The notes under the pieces are model-generated. The model ran no database searches. It was not told the DNA's origin and saw only the letters and a program-made list of their open reading frames with translations. The position numbers and the translations under genes were made by a program. Below are positions 43,205-52,427 of a stretch of DNA of 59,660 bases, one piece after another; position 1 is the stretch's first letter; every line of letters starts with the position of its first letter. Source of the stretch: CAYGLF01 sp964350945 (GTDB lineage: Bacteria > Chlamydiota > Chlamydiia > Chlamydiales > JAAZZY01); NCBI GenBank assembly GCA_964350945.1, contig CAYGLF010000009.1, positions 1-59,660 on the forward strand. Direction: 5' to 3'.

Positions 43205-43836
43205 GAAACGCCTGCTAGTTCCTCGGTTTCTACTTGTTTTGTAATCACTTCATCTACAATTCCATAAGCTACAGCTTCTTCAGAGCTCATGTAAAAATCT
43301 CGATCCCAATCTTTTAGAATCGTGTTGATATCTTTACCTGTTGACTCAGATAGTATTTCAGCTAAACGCTTTTTCAATACAGCGATTTCTTTAGCTTGCA
43401 GATGAATATCTAAAGAAGTTCCAGTGACTCCTCCAGCGGGCTGGTGAATCATCACACGGCTATTAGGAAGAGCAAAACGTTTACCTTTAGTTCCGGCAGC
43501 TAAGAGGACAGCCGCAAATGAAGAAGCTTGACCAATACAATAAGTTTTGACATCGCAACCTAAAAATTTGATCGTATCGTAGATAGCGAGACCTGCTGTA
43601 ATATAACCACCAGGAGAGTTGATGAAAATGCTAATTTCTTTTTTAGGATCTTCCATTCGTAGAAAAAGCAATTGAGCGACCACAACGTTTGCAACTTGAT
43701 CATCAATCCCTGTTCCGATGAAAATAATTCGGTCTTTTAAAAGACGCGAATAAATATCCATCGAGCGTTCTCCTCGACCAGTATCTTCTATAACGTATGG
43801 AGTAAGGGACATTGCGCTTCTTGTATTTTCAGACAT
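43201..43836 (-). CDS. clpP: ATP-dependent Clp protease proteolytic subunit
   Basis: The 211-residue serine protease subunit has FINSPGGYITAGLAIYDT, YCIGQASSFAAVLLAAG with the nucleophile Ser, RVMIHQPAGGVTG with the catalytic His, and RDFYMSSEEAVAYGIVDE with the Asp region. It assembles into a tetradecamer docked with ClpX. Chlamydiae carry two ClpP forms; the one next to clpX is generally called ClpP2. It lies 82 bases after tig. Confidence 0.97.
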   Translation of the reverse strand: MSENTRSAMSLTPYVIEDTGRGERSMDIYSRLLKDRIIFIGTGIDDQVANVVVAQLLFLRMEDPKKEISIFINSPGGYITAGLAIYDTIKFLGCDVKTYCIGQASSFAAVLLAAGTKGKRFALPNSRVMIHQPAGGVTGTSLDIHLQAKEIAVLKKRLAEILSESTGKDINTILKDWDRDFYMSSEEAVAYGIVDEVITKQVETEELAGVS

Positions 43837-43918
43837 TCTTCTACCTTTGGTTGGCTTTCTTTCCCACTATTGTGATTCGCCTATTTTTTTTCTAGAATTT
43901 TTTATCAGAGAGTAAATT

Positions 43919-45436
43919 CTAGTGGTAATCTACTTGTTTTAGCAGATGAGATTTGACCTTTTCGGAGAGAAGATCAACAAACGTATTCATACGCATCTCT
44001 TGAATAATCTGATTCTTAAATTGTGGGTTTGAGTTATATTCTGGAGGCAGATTCAACTGAGACAATTTTTCAGCCATCACTTGACGAAGTTCTTGCTCAG
44101 GGACGATGATGTTACAGTCGCGAGCAATTTTTTGTAGAACAAAAAATAGCTTCAAAGCACTGAGTGCGTCAGCACGAGCAGCCTCTTCGGTTTCTTTTTT
44201 CTTTTTATCAATGTCTTCTTTTGAGAAGTTGGCTTGTTGAAGCTCGTACTCATGTGCTTGGGTCTTTGTTTTTATCTCAGCATCTAGAAGGGTTTTGGGA
44301 AGGTCAAAATCAACCAGCGTTTGGAGCTGCTCATCTAGAAGACGGCGTTGTTTTAGGTCTGCTTCTGCCTCTGCATTTTTTTGGAGTCTTAGAAGAACTT
44401 GAGTTTTAAGGTCTGCAACGGATTGGGTACCCATTGCTTGTGCAAATGCATCGTCTACTTCAGGGAGTTCTCCTTCGAAAATTTCCTTTACAGTTACTTT
44501 GCAGTGAGTGGCGGTAAAGTCCTTTTTCTCTGATGCGGGCATGTCGTCATCCCATTTGCTGGTTGCTTCTTTAGACTCTCCTGTTTTCATGCCGGTTAGG
44601 AGTGTGCGTATCCACGAGCTGAGTTTTCCTTTTTCAACTTGGACTCTTTTAGAATCAACAATTTTGACTTTGGTTTCGACATTTTCAATATCAATATCAA
44701 CAAAATCTCCTTTTTTAATCGCTCGATCTTTAATGGAGTTCCATTTAGCTCGGTAGGTGCGCATGACATCAATGACATCATTCACATTCTCATCTGTTAC
44801 AGCGTCTATAATAACTTTTTGTAGTTTGATTTTATCCAATGGAATTTCAGGAACGACAGGGTAGGTTTCAAATTCGAAAGAAACCTGGGCTCCTTGCTCT
44901 GTTTGGCTTTGAATACTTGGTTTCACATTACGGTAGTTTAAAGGACGAATTTCGCTTAGCAATAAGGACTGCTCGAGTGCTTTTTGCAAAAAATGGTTGT
45001 TGGACTGTTCTTTAATTTGATGCTTGTAATTTTTTTCAATGACTTCTCTGGGGACTTTGCCTTTTCGAAATCCAGGAATAGAGACTTCTTTGCTAACTTC
45101 TTTGAGAGCTTTATTATGGGCATCTTCTAGCGTTTTTGCAAAAACTTGAACTTCCAGGTTGACAGAACATCCTTCTTTAAATTGGGTGGTGACTTTAACG
45201 TACTCATTCTCGAAGGTAGCTCCCTTGGGAATAGGAGCGGCTATTTTTTTAGCTGGAGCTTTTTTAGCAGCGGTGGATGCTTGTTTTTTTGGAGCAGCTG
45301 CCTTTTTCTCTGTGGAAGATTCTTTTTTTGCGGTTGTTTTCTTTGGAGCTGCTTTTTTGGGTGTTTTTTTCTTAGGGGATTGTTCTTCTTCTGTTTTTTT
45401 AGATTCAGTCACACTGGTCTCCATTTCAGTTATCAT
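43919..45436 (-). CDS. tig: Trigger factor with Lys/Ala-rich N-terminal extension
   Basis: The 505-residue ribosome-associated chaperone has a tail domain with IPGFRKGKVPREVIEKNY (the ribosome-docking GFRKGK motif), a central FKBP-type PPIase-like domain (about 230-320) and a C-terminal helical substrate-binding domain. Before it come about 75 residues of Lys/Ala/Pro repeats (PKKKTPKKAAPKK, KKAPAKK) reminiscent of histone H1-like tails. There is no internal Met that would remove them except the nearby one at 45424. The ATG at 45436 follows tRNA-Gly by 10 bases with no Shine-Dalgarno. Confidence 0.93.
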   Translation of the reverse strand: MITEMETSVTESKKTEEEQSPKKKTPKKAAPKKTTAKKESSTEKKAAAPKKQASTAAKKAPAKKIAAPIPKGATFENEYVKVTTQFKEGCSVNLEVQVFAKTLEDAHNKALKEVSKEVSIPGFRKGKVPREVIEKNYKHQIKEQSNNHFLQKALEQSLLLSEIRPLNYRNVKPSIQSQTEQGAQVSFEFETYPVVPEIPLDKIKLQKVIIDAVTDENVNDVIDVMRTYRAKWNSIKDRAIKKGDFVDIDIENVETKVKIVDSKRVQVEKGKLSSWIRTLLTGMKTGESKEATSKWDDDMPASEKKDFTATHCKVTVKEIFEGELPEVDDAFAQAMGTQSVADLKTQVLLRLQKNAEAEADLKQRRLLDEQLQTLVDFDLPKTLLDAEIKTKTQAHEYELQQANFSKEDIDKKKKETEEAARADALSALKLFFVLQKIARDCNIIVPEQELRQVMAEKLSQLNLPPEYNSNPQFKNQIIQEMRMNTFVDLLSEKVKSHLLKQVDYH

Positions 45437-45446
45437 CAAAAATTAA

Positions 45447-45518
45447 AGCGGGTGATGAGATTCGAACTCACGACCCTCACGTTGGCAACGTGATGCTCTA
45501 CCACTGAGCTACACCCGC
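45447..45518 (-). tRNA. tRNA-Gly (GCC anticodon)
   Basis: The 72-base cloverleaf has acceptor stem GCGGGTG/CACCCGC, D arm with GCTCAGTGGTAGAGC, anticodon stem TCACG/CGTGA around loop TTGCCAA (anticodon GCC), and T arm with GTTCGAATC. CCA is not encoded. The tig start codon lies 10 bases beyond its 3' end. Confidence 0.97.
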
Positions 45519-45551
45519 ATACTGCTTTCTCAAGCATAAATTTGCCTCGGC

Positions 45552-45581
45552 ATTATATGTGAACGTTTAGATTTATTTCAA
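45552..45581 (-). promoter_or_regulatory. Promoter of tRNA-Gly and probably tig
   Basis: On the minus strand TTGAAA (45581-45576) and a perfect TATAAT (45557-45552) are 18 bases apart, about 34 bases before the tRNA. Confidence 0.7.
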
Positions 45582-45621
45582 GGGGAACCAGATAGCTTTG
45601 GTAAAGAAAACCCAAAAAGAA

Positions 45622-45696
45622 GGTTCTAGGCCTATGAGTGGGGTTTTCTTTGACCTAGAACCCGGGCAATATTGGGGGAATATTGCATGCAATATT
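45622..45696. repeat. Inverted-repeat cluster between tRNA-Gly and the SNF2 gene
   Basis: Two elements lie end to end. GGTTCTAGG (45622-45630) is inverted as CCTAGAACC (45654-45662). GCAATATT (45666-45673) is followed by GGGGG and its complement AATATTGC (45679-45686), then AT and a second GCAATATT (45689-45696), so 45679-45696 is a perfect 18-base palindrome. The 428-base gap (45519-45946) holds no convincing gene. The 68-codon minus-strand frame across this cluster has no family signature and a composition unlike a protein. Confidence 0.8.
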
Positions 45697-45946
45697 TGTA
45701 ACAGAACCTTATTGTATAGTCGGCAATATGGCAAGATATTTTTTTGAGTTAAAGAGGGTTCATTTTTTTTGCTGATCAAGTAAAATTATCCCCTTTATTT
45801 TTTCCAGAAATTTACATAGAATGTTCTTAAATTTTTTCTTTAAAAAAAGTATTGAAGGTGCTAATAGAAAAACCTTACGGCAACGGACTCATTACTCTAT
45901 ATGCGGCCTTGCTCATTGATTACAATAATAAGGGCCAGCTTAAAGT

Positions 45947-48900
45947 ATGTTAAATTTTAGGAAGTTAAGAAAAGATTTCTCGTCTTCAATTTTAAGACAA
46001 GGTAAAGAGTTATACGATAAAAAAATGGTAGCTACTGCTAAGATTCTTCATATAGATGGGGATATCATGCGGTTGAGTGGCCGTATTAATGGTAATTTTA
46101 GTAATAACTACGAAAGTGAAATTGAGATTGACCGTCTCGATTCAAGTGCGATCGATTCAAACTGTGATTGTCCTTATAGCTACGATTGTCAACATATTGC
46201 CGCACTTTTGTTTCATCTCGAAGAGCACTTAGATCATATTTTGATTTCCTTTTCTAAAGAAAATGAAATTGAGGGGGAGGAAAATGTAGATCGACAAGAT
46301 ATGCAGGAGATTATTGAGGTTGTTAAAGAAGCCCAGAGCAAACAAAAAGCCCAGAATAATCTAGCGTATCAGAAAGAGCTCTTAACGGAATATGTGTCAG
46401 CAGCGGATTTACTGAGTAACTCTCCTTTCTTTTATACCAACCAGGTGGAAGTCGAAGTCGAAAATGCTGAACTTGCCATTATTTTTCATGCACCTGATAA
46501 TCCAATTAATGTTGTTTTGCAGCTGGCCCTTAGACTTCCTTTTCGATCAAAACCTCTTAATATTCCAAATGTACGTGGTTTTTTGAATGCAATTCGTTTT
46601 CAAGAGTCGTTACTTATTGGTGGAAAGCGCTATCGATTTACCTACAAGTCCTTCTTTCCAGAGCACATTGAAATTATAAAAATGATGATAGACCATATCG
46701 GGAGCCAGTCTATTGAAAATGATCTTAATCCTAAACTTATCCCTTTTGCGAAAGTTATTTTTGGTGATCTAATTCACAAAGCTTACCAGGGAGCTAAATC
46801 TCAACTGAGCGTTCATCGTAAAGAGGACGATTTAGAGAGTCTTGTGGTTCCCACAATTTATTGTGCAAACATTGAAACACCCCTCACATTCTCTTTAAAA
46901 AAAGCTCGAATCAACTTTAACCTGGAAGCTATTGTAGAACCCGCCCCCAAGCTTTTTTTACAGCCCTCTATTCGACTTGGAGATGATTTGTATCAGATTC
47001 AAGAGCTATTGTCTTTTGAAGGTTCTAGGCCAGGAGTTATTTATAAGAACATCTACTACTCGTTCTCTTCTGAAATTAAAAGAGTGCATTTGCAAGACAT
47101 CAAGCGGATTGAGAATGTTGTCATTCCTGAGCCTTTATTTGGAACTTTTGTTGAAAATTCATTGCCTGAACTACAGAGATTTTCCGATGTAAATAACCAA
47201 AATAGATTAGAGAGCTTTACGACCCTGCCATTTGTTAGTGAGCTTAAAGCTCGTTGTAAAATTTCCTATATCGACGGGGAGTTAGATGCTGCTTTATACT
47301 TCATCTATGAGGGGATTGAAGTGCCAGTGGCGACCAAAGACTTAAATCTAGAACATTTAGAATCCTTTACCTCCTCTGAAGGGATCCTAGCACGGGACTT
47401 AGTCGAAGAGAAGGTTTTAATAGAGTCTCTTTTCTCAGGTTTCATTTTTCAACCTGCGACAGGGGTCTTTTTAGCAAAATCAGAAAAGGCAATTGTAGAA
47501 TTTATGACTGGTATCGTTCCTAAATTTCAGGGACAGGTTGAATTTCAATGCCCACAAAACCTTCTCAATCAGTTTATCTATGATGAGACTCAGTTTGAGC
47601 TAAAATTTAAAGAAAGTGAAAATATCGATCAATTTTCGGTTGAGCTTAAAGTTAATGGCCATTTGAAGAACGTGAAGCTCGATCTTTTATGGGAGTGTTG
47701 TTCTTCAAAGCGTAATTTTATAGAACTTGATACCCCCTATGCAAAAAACAGCAAATCGCAGGGGATTCACAAAATTTTAGTGCTGGATTTAGAGCGTTTA
47801 ACCCCCATTATACAATTTTTAGACGAGTTAGGCCTCTCAGAGGTCACAAGTCATGTTTCAAATAGACCCTTGTGGGCTCTGGCCACCATCCACGCGACAG
47901 AAATTGATAAGCTTCCAATCAAAGTCTCTATGAGCAAAAAAATCAAAGAGATCCAAAATCAGATTCTAGGTAACACTTCATTTAATGCAAGTCCTGTACC
48001 CAAGGTGATAGAGGCTGATCTAAGGAGTTACCAAGTTGAGGGGGTCAAATGGCTAGAATGTCTAAGAAAGATGCATTTAAATGGAATTTTAGCGGATGAC
48101 ATGGGGCTTGGTAAGACTCTACAAGCCATTGTAGCTCTTACTCAGTTTTATCAAACGGCCCCTGAAAATACATTATCATTGATCGTATGTCCTACCTCGC
48201 TTCTTTATAATTGGCTTGAAGAATTTCATCGGTTCAATCCTAGTCTTAAGGTGCTCGTCATCGACGGCATCCCCAATCAACGAAAAAAACTGCTAAAAAC
48301 CATTCAGAAATATCAAATTTTAATTACTTCTTACAGCCTCTTGCAAAAAGATGTCGAAGTTTATAAAAAGCATAAGCTTGGCTATGTGATCCTAGATGAG
48401 GCTCAGCATATAAAAAATCGTAGCACGCGCAATGCATTGTCTGTCAAAATGCTTCAGTCTTCGTTTAAACTTATTTTGACCGGAACTCCTATAGAGAACT
48501 CTCTCTTAGAGCTTTGGAGTCTCTTGGACTTTTTAATGCCGGGTCTACTCAGTAGTTACAAGCGGTTTGTGGAAAAATATCTTAGAGATTCTGGGCATGC
48601 TAACAAGGTTAACCTAGAACAACTTAAGAAAAAAGTATCTCCCTTTATTCTACGGCGTATGAAGTGCGATGTACTAAAAGATCTCCCCCCAGTCTCTCAG
48701 ATTACCTATCACTGTCAATTGACTCCCACCCAGCAAGAGCTCTATACCTCTTATGTCAATACTGCAAGAGAGGAGCTCTCGTCTCTCGTTAAAAAAGAAG
48801 GCTTTGAAAAGATCCAGATACATGTTTTGGCGACCTTAACCCGCTTAAAACAGATTTGTTGCCATCCCGCCATTTTTGCTAAAGATAAAGTAGAAGAGGG

Positions 48901-49414
48901 GGATTCGGCCAAATACGAGATGCTTTTTGAGCTTTTAGACACATTAATTGAAGGGAAACACAAAATAGTTATTTTCAGTCAATACACTCGTATGTTAAAA
49001 ATAATGCGCGAAGATTTTGAACAACGGGGAATTAAGTTCGCTTACCTCGATGGATCATCCAAAGATCGGCTTCAGATTGTGAAGGATTTTAATACAGATC
49101 CCTCGATCTCAGTATTCCTCGTTTCTCTCAAAGCGGGAGGGGCTGGGCTTAATTTAGTAGGAGCTGACACGGTGATTCATTATGATATGTGGTGGAACCC
49201 AGCTGTTGAAAACCAGGCGACGGACCGCGTTCATCGTTTGGGACAAAATAAGTCAGTGATGGCCTATAAACTTGTCACTTTAGGAACGATTGAAGAGAAA
49301 ATAATAAATATGCAGGACAAAAAAAGAGGACTTGTGAAGCAAGTTATTTGTACAGATGACGAAGCGATGTCTAAACTCACTTGGGAAGAAGTACTCGAAC
49401 TGCTGCAAGTATAG
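45947..49414 (+). CDS. SNF2/SWI-type helicase with SWIM zinc finger
   Basis: The 1155-residue protein has an N-terminal SWIM finger (CDCPYSYDCQHIAALLFH, about residue 70). A large middle region of about 600 residues follows, typical of bacterial SNF2 proteins. The helicase core has Walker A LADDMGLGKTLQ (about 715-724), DEAQHIKN (about 816), TGTPIENSLLELWS, VSLKAGGAGLNLVGAD and ATDRVHRLGQ. It probably remodels nucleoprotein or RNA polymerase complexes (RapA-like role). In C. trachomatis the equivalent, CT708, lies between tig and mreB, as here. Confidence 0.95.
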   Translation: MLNFRKLRKDFSSSILRQGKELYDKKMVATAKILHIDGDIMRLSGRINGNFSNNYESEIEIDRLDSSAIDSNCDCPYSYDCQHIAALLFHLEEHLDHILISFSKENEIEGEENVDRQDMQEIIEVVKEAQSKQKAQNNLAYQKELLTEYVSAADLLSNSPFFYTNQVEVEVENAELAIIFHAPDNPINVVLQLALRLPFRSKPLNIPNVRGFLNAIRFQESLLIGGKRYRFTYKSFFPEHIEIIKMMIDHIGSQSIENDLNPKLIPFAKVIFGDLIHKAYQGAKSQLSVHRKEDDLESLVVPTIYCANIETPLTFSLKKARINFNLEAIVEPAPKLFLQPSIRLGDDLYQIQELLSFEGSRPGVIYKNIYYSFSSEIKRVHLQDIKRIENVVIPEPLFGTFVENSLPELQRFSDVNNQNRLESFTTLPFVSELKARCKISYIDGELDAALYFIYEGIEVPVATKDLNLEHLESFTSSEGILARDLVEEKVLIESLFSGFIFQPATGVFLAKSEKAIVEFMTGIVPKFQGQVEFQCPQNLLNQFIYDETQFELKFKESENIDQFSVELKVNGHLKNVKLDLLWECCSSKRNFIELDTPYAKNSKSQGIHKILVLDLERLTPIIQFLDELGLSEVTSHVSNRPLWALATIHATEIDKLPIKVSMSKKIKEIQNQILGNTSFNASPVPKVIEADLRSYQVEGVKWLECLRKMHLNGILADDMGLGKTLQAIVALTQFYQTAPENTLSLIVCPTSLLYNWLEEFHRFNPSLKVLVIDGIPNQRKKLLKTIQKYQILITSYSLLQKDVEVYKKHKLGYVILDEAQHIKNRSTRNALSVKMLQSSFKLILTGTPIENSLLELWSLLDFLMPGLLSSYKRFVEKYLRDSGHANKVNLEQLKKKVSPFILRRMKCDVLKDLPPVSQITYHCQLTPTQQELYTSYVNTAREELSSLVKKEGFEKIQIHVLATLTRLKQICCHPAIFAKDKVEEGDSAKYEMLFELLDTLIEGKHKIVIFSQYTRMLKIMREDFEQRGIKFAYLDGSSKDRLQIVKDFNTDPSISVFLVSLKAGGAGLNLVGADTVIHYDMWWNPAVENQATDRVHRLGQNKSVMAYKLVTLGTIEEKIINMQDKKRGLVKQVICTDDEAMSKLTWEEVLELLQV

Positions 49415-49422
49415 GAATTTAC

Positions 49423-50511
49423 ATGATCAAAAGAAATCAATTAAGTGTGTTAATGGAAAGTATGAAGAAAACTGCCCTGCGTCGATTTAATCGGCTTGCG
49501 GGTTTTTTCTCAAGTGATATAGGAATCGATCTTGGAACGGCAAACACACTTGTCTATGTTAGAGGAAAAGGAATTGTTTTATCAGAACCCTCTGTGGTTG
49601 CTGTTGACTCCAAAACAAATGAAGTACTCGCTGTCGGGCATAAGGCGAAGTCCATGCTCGGGAAAACGCCCAAGAAAATCCATGCAGTTCGCCCCATGAA
49701 AGATGGGGTTATTGCTGATTTTGAAATTGCAGAAGGAATGCTTAAAGAGCTTATTCGTCGGGTGACGCCTGCTCGTAGCTTGTTTAGACCGAAAATATTG
49801 ATTGCTGTACCTTCAGGGATTACTGGAGTAGAGAAACGAGCTGTTGAAGATTCTGCTCTTCATGCTGGTGCACAAGAAGTTATCTTAATTGAAGAGCCTA
49901 TGGCAGCAGCAATAGGGGCCGACCTTCCCGTTCATGAGCCTTCGGCAAATATGATTGTTGATATTGGAGGGGGAACCACTGAGATTGCCATTATTTCTCT
50001 TGGGGGGATTGTAGAGTCACGCTCTCTTCGAGTCGCGGGGGATGAATTTGATGAATGTATTATCAACTATATGAGAAGAACCTACAATCTTATGATTGGG
50101 CCTAGAACAGCTGAAGAGATCAAAATCACCATCGGTTCTGCGTATCCTCTGGGTGACAATGAGCTTGAGATGGAAGTGCGCGGGCGTGATCAGGTAGCAG
50201 GCTTACCTGTGACGAAAAGAATTAACTCTGTGGAGATTCGAGAGTGTTTATCAGAGCCTATCCAGCAAATTACCGAGTGCGTAAAGCTTACACTTGAGAA
50301 ATGCCCTCCTGAACTTGCAGCTGATTTAGTAGAGCGAGGAATGGTTTTAGCTGGGGGGGGTGCTCTTATTAAAGGTCTTGATAAAGCACTCATTAAAGAG
50401 ACAGGCCTTCCTGTCATCGTAGCACCTAATCCTCTTTTAGTTGTTTGTTTAGGGACGGGGAAGGCTTTGGACTATCTGGATAAATTCAAAAGAAGAAAAG
50501 TAAAGTTATAG
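49423..50511 (+). CDS. mreB: Rod-shape actin homolog MreB
   Basis: The start is taken at the ATG at 49423, with AGGA upstream and 8 bases after the SNF2 stop; an earlier in-frame TTG would overlap that gene. The 362-residue product has SSDIGIDLGTANTLVYVRG (phosphate 1), MIVDIGGGTTEIAII (phosphate 2) and MVLAGGGALIKGLD (adenosine motif). In chlamydiae MreB organises septal peptidoglycan synthesis and substitutes for FtsZ at division. The N-terminus has 30 extra residues with basic and hydrophobic character, resembling a membrane-binding helix. Confidence 0.96.
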   Translation: MIKRNQLSVLMESMKKTALRRFNRLAGFFSSDIGIDLGTANTLVYVRGKGIVLSEPSVVAVDSKTNEVLAVGHKAKSMLGKTPKKIHAVRPMKDGVIADFEIAEGMLKELIRRVTPARSLFRPKILIAVPSGITGVEKRAVEDSALHAGAQEVILIEEPMAAAIGADLPVHEPSANMIVDIGGGTTEIAIISLGGIVESRSLRVAGDEFDECIINYMRRTYNLMIGPRTAEEIKITIGSAYPLGDNELEMEVRGRDQVAGLPVTKRINSVEIRECLSEPIQQITECVKLTLEKCPPELAADLVERGMVLAGGGALIKGLDKALIKETGLPVIVAPNPLLVVCLGTGKALDYLDKFKRRKVKL

Positions 50512-50528
50512 GGGTAGGCAGAAATTGT

Positions 50529-52340
50529 ATGGAATTTGACGCGAAAATTGACTCGTGGACGACTCATAGAGAGTTGTGTTCATGGTTAAAGAAAAAAGTA
50601 GCTCTCTGCAAGCCTTTGAATGTACATTTTTGTGACGGATCCTCTGAAGAGTACGCCTCTTTAATAGAGACTTTAAAAAACTCTAAAACAATTGTTGCTC
50701 TAAATTCTCAAGCTCGACCCAACAGTTATCTGGCCTGTTCGGACCCTGCAGATGTTGCCCGGGTAGAAAGCCGGACTTTTATCTGCTGCAAACAGAAAAA
50801 AGATGCAGGCCCCACCAATAATTGGGCAGATCCTGAGAAAATGCAGGTGACTTTGGATCGACTTTTTGATGGGTGCATGCAGGGGCGTACGATGTATGTG
50901 ATTCCCTACTGTATGGGGCCTATTGGGTCAGAGTTTTCACATGTTGGTATTGAAATTACAGACTCTGCTTACGTGGCTTGCTCGATGAGAATTATGGCAC
51001 GCGTTTCTCCTCAAGCATTAGATATGCTAGGAGTTGATCGTCCTTTTATTGCAGGGACTCATTCGGTAGGGTGTCCTTTAAAAGAAGGGCAGAAAGATGT
51101 TGCATGGCCCTGCAGTCCTGACCATCGCCATATTGTTCATTTCCCTGAGAGAAAGAGTATCTGGTCTTTTGGGAGTGGCTATGGCGGGAATGCATTGCTT
51201 GGTAAGAAATGCTTTGCTCTTAGAATTGCCTCAGTTTTGGCAAAGGAACAAGGTTGGTTTGCAGAACATATGTTGATTTTGGGGTTAACCAACCCTGAAG
51301 GTGAAAAGAAGTATTTTGCAGCGGCGTTCCCATCTGCCTGCGGAAAAACCAATCTAGCAATGATGAATTCAGATCTCCCAGGCTGGAAAATTGAATGTGT
51401 GGGAGATGATATTGCATGGATGCATTTTAGACCCGACGGGAAGCTCTATGCGATTAACCCTGAGAATGGATTTTTTGGAGTCGCCCCTGGCACCTCTTTT
51501 GAATCTAATCCAAATGCTATGTATTCAATGGCCAAGAATGCTCTTTTTACGAACGTAGCCCTTACCGACAATCAAGATGTTTGGTGGGAGGGGATAGATG
51601 GAAAAAAGCCGGCTCATTTAACTGATTGGTTGGGGCATAGCTGGACTCCAGAGATGGAGTCAAAAGCAGCCCACCCCAATGCACGTTTTACAGCACCAGC
51701 CTCTCAGTGTCCGACCATCGACCCGAAGTGGGAAGATCCCCAAGGGGTTCCTATTGAAGGGATTATTTTTGGAGGGCGTCGTTCTTGCACTCTTCCTTTA
51801 TTCTTTCAGTCTTTTAACTGGCAGCACGGAACGTTTCTGGGCACGAGCATCTCCTCTGAGACTACAGCCGCTGCTGAATCGGCTGTCGGGAAATTACGCC
51901 ACGACCCCTTTGCTATGCTCCCATTTTGTGGTTATCACATGGCAGATTATTTTAGGCATTGGTTAGAAATGGGGCGTGATAAAGATCCTCAAAAGCTTCC
52001 TAAAATTTTTTATGTCAACTGGTTCAGAAAAGATGAATCAGGGCGTTTTTTATGGCCAGGGTTTAAAGAAAATGCTCGCGTCTTGAAGTGGATGTTTGAG
52101 AGCATTGAGGGGAAAGATGTTAAAGAAAAATCACCTTTGGGATACTTGCCAAAAGACAAAACACTAGATGTCTCAAATTTAGAGCTTAGGCCTAATGCTT
52201 TGAAAAAATTATTTGAAGTAGATAAACATTCTTGGAAAAATGAGGTTTTAGAGTTGAAAGAGTATTATCAACTCTTTGGAGATCAATTGCCTCAGGAAAT
52301 TATTGAAGAGCTAGAAGCTCTTGAAAAAAGACTTGGTTAA
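50529..52340 (+). CDS. pckA: GTP-dependent phosphoenolpyruvate carboxykinase
   Basis: The 603-residue enzyme matches the GTP-type family. FPSACGKTNLAMM (Cys near 270) is the P-loop with the hyper-reactive Cys. IECVGDDIAWM carries metal-binding Asp residues. GVAPGTSFESNPNAM and FGGRRSCTLPLFF are further conserved blocks. It interconverts oxaloacetate and phosphoenolpyruvate, linking the TCA cycle (with SDH here) to gluconeogenesis. It starts 17 bases after mreB and is probably co-transcribed. Confidence 0.97.
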   Translation: MEFDAKIDSWTTHRELCSWLKKKVALCKPLNVHFCDGSSEEYASLIETLKNSKTIVALNSQARPNSYLACSDPADVARVESRTFICCKQKKDAGPTNNWADPEKMQVTLDRLFDGCMQGRTMYVIPYCMGPIGSEFSHVGIEITDSAYVACSMRIMARVSPQALDMLGVDRPFIAGTHSVGCPLKEGQKDVAWPCSPDHRHIVHFPERKSIWSFGSGYGGNALLGKKCFALRIASVLAKEQGWFAEHMLILGLTNPEGEKKYFAAAFPSACGKTNLAMMNSDLPGWKIECVGDDIAWMHFRPDGKLYAINPENGFFGVAPGTSFESNPNAMYSMAKNALFTNVALTDNQDVWWEGIDGKKPAHLTDWLGHSWTPEMESKAAHPNARFTAPASQCPTIDPKWEDPQGVPIEGIIFGGRRSCTLPLFFQSFNWQHGTFLGTSISSETTAAAESAVGKLRHDPFAMLPFCGYHMADYFRHWLEMGRDKDPQKLPKIFYVNWFRKDESGRFLWPGFKENARVLKWMFESIEGKDVKEKSPLGYLPKDKTLDVSNLELRPNALKKLFEVDKHSWKNEVLELKEYYQLFGDQLPQEIIEELEALEKRLG

Positions 52341-52353
52341 CTCACAATTTTTA

Positions 52354-52383
52354 TTGTTCTTTTTTTCTTCAACCTTTTATAAT
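52354..52383 (+). promoter_or_regulatory. ndk promoter
   Basis: TTGTTC (52354-52359) and a perfect TATAAT (52378-52383) lie 18 bases apart, 44 bases before the ndk start. Confidence 0.5.
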
Positions 52384-52427
52384 AGTTTCTTTTTAACAAT
52401 CAATTATTTAGAGGGAACTTCATATCT

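Noticed and set aside
43893..43921. CTAGAATTT/AAATTCTAG inverted repeat at the end of tig as a terminator
   Set aside because: Read in the tig direction the stem is followed by A, not U, residues, so an intrinsic terminator is not supported.
44164..45493. Several plus-strand frames opposite the trigger factor gene
   Set aside because: They are antisense to the Lys/Ala repeats and the core domains, giving Phe/Ser-rich artefact proteins without signals.
45573..45779. 68-codon minus-strand frame upstream of tRNA-Gly
   Set aside because: It runs through the inverted-repeat cluster and into the tRNA promoter region, has no ribosome site and no family signature. The palindromes explain the sequence better.
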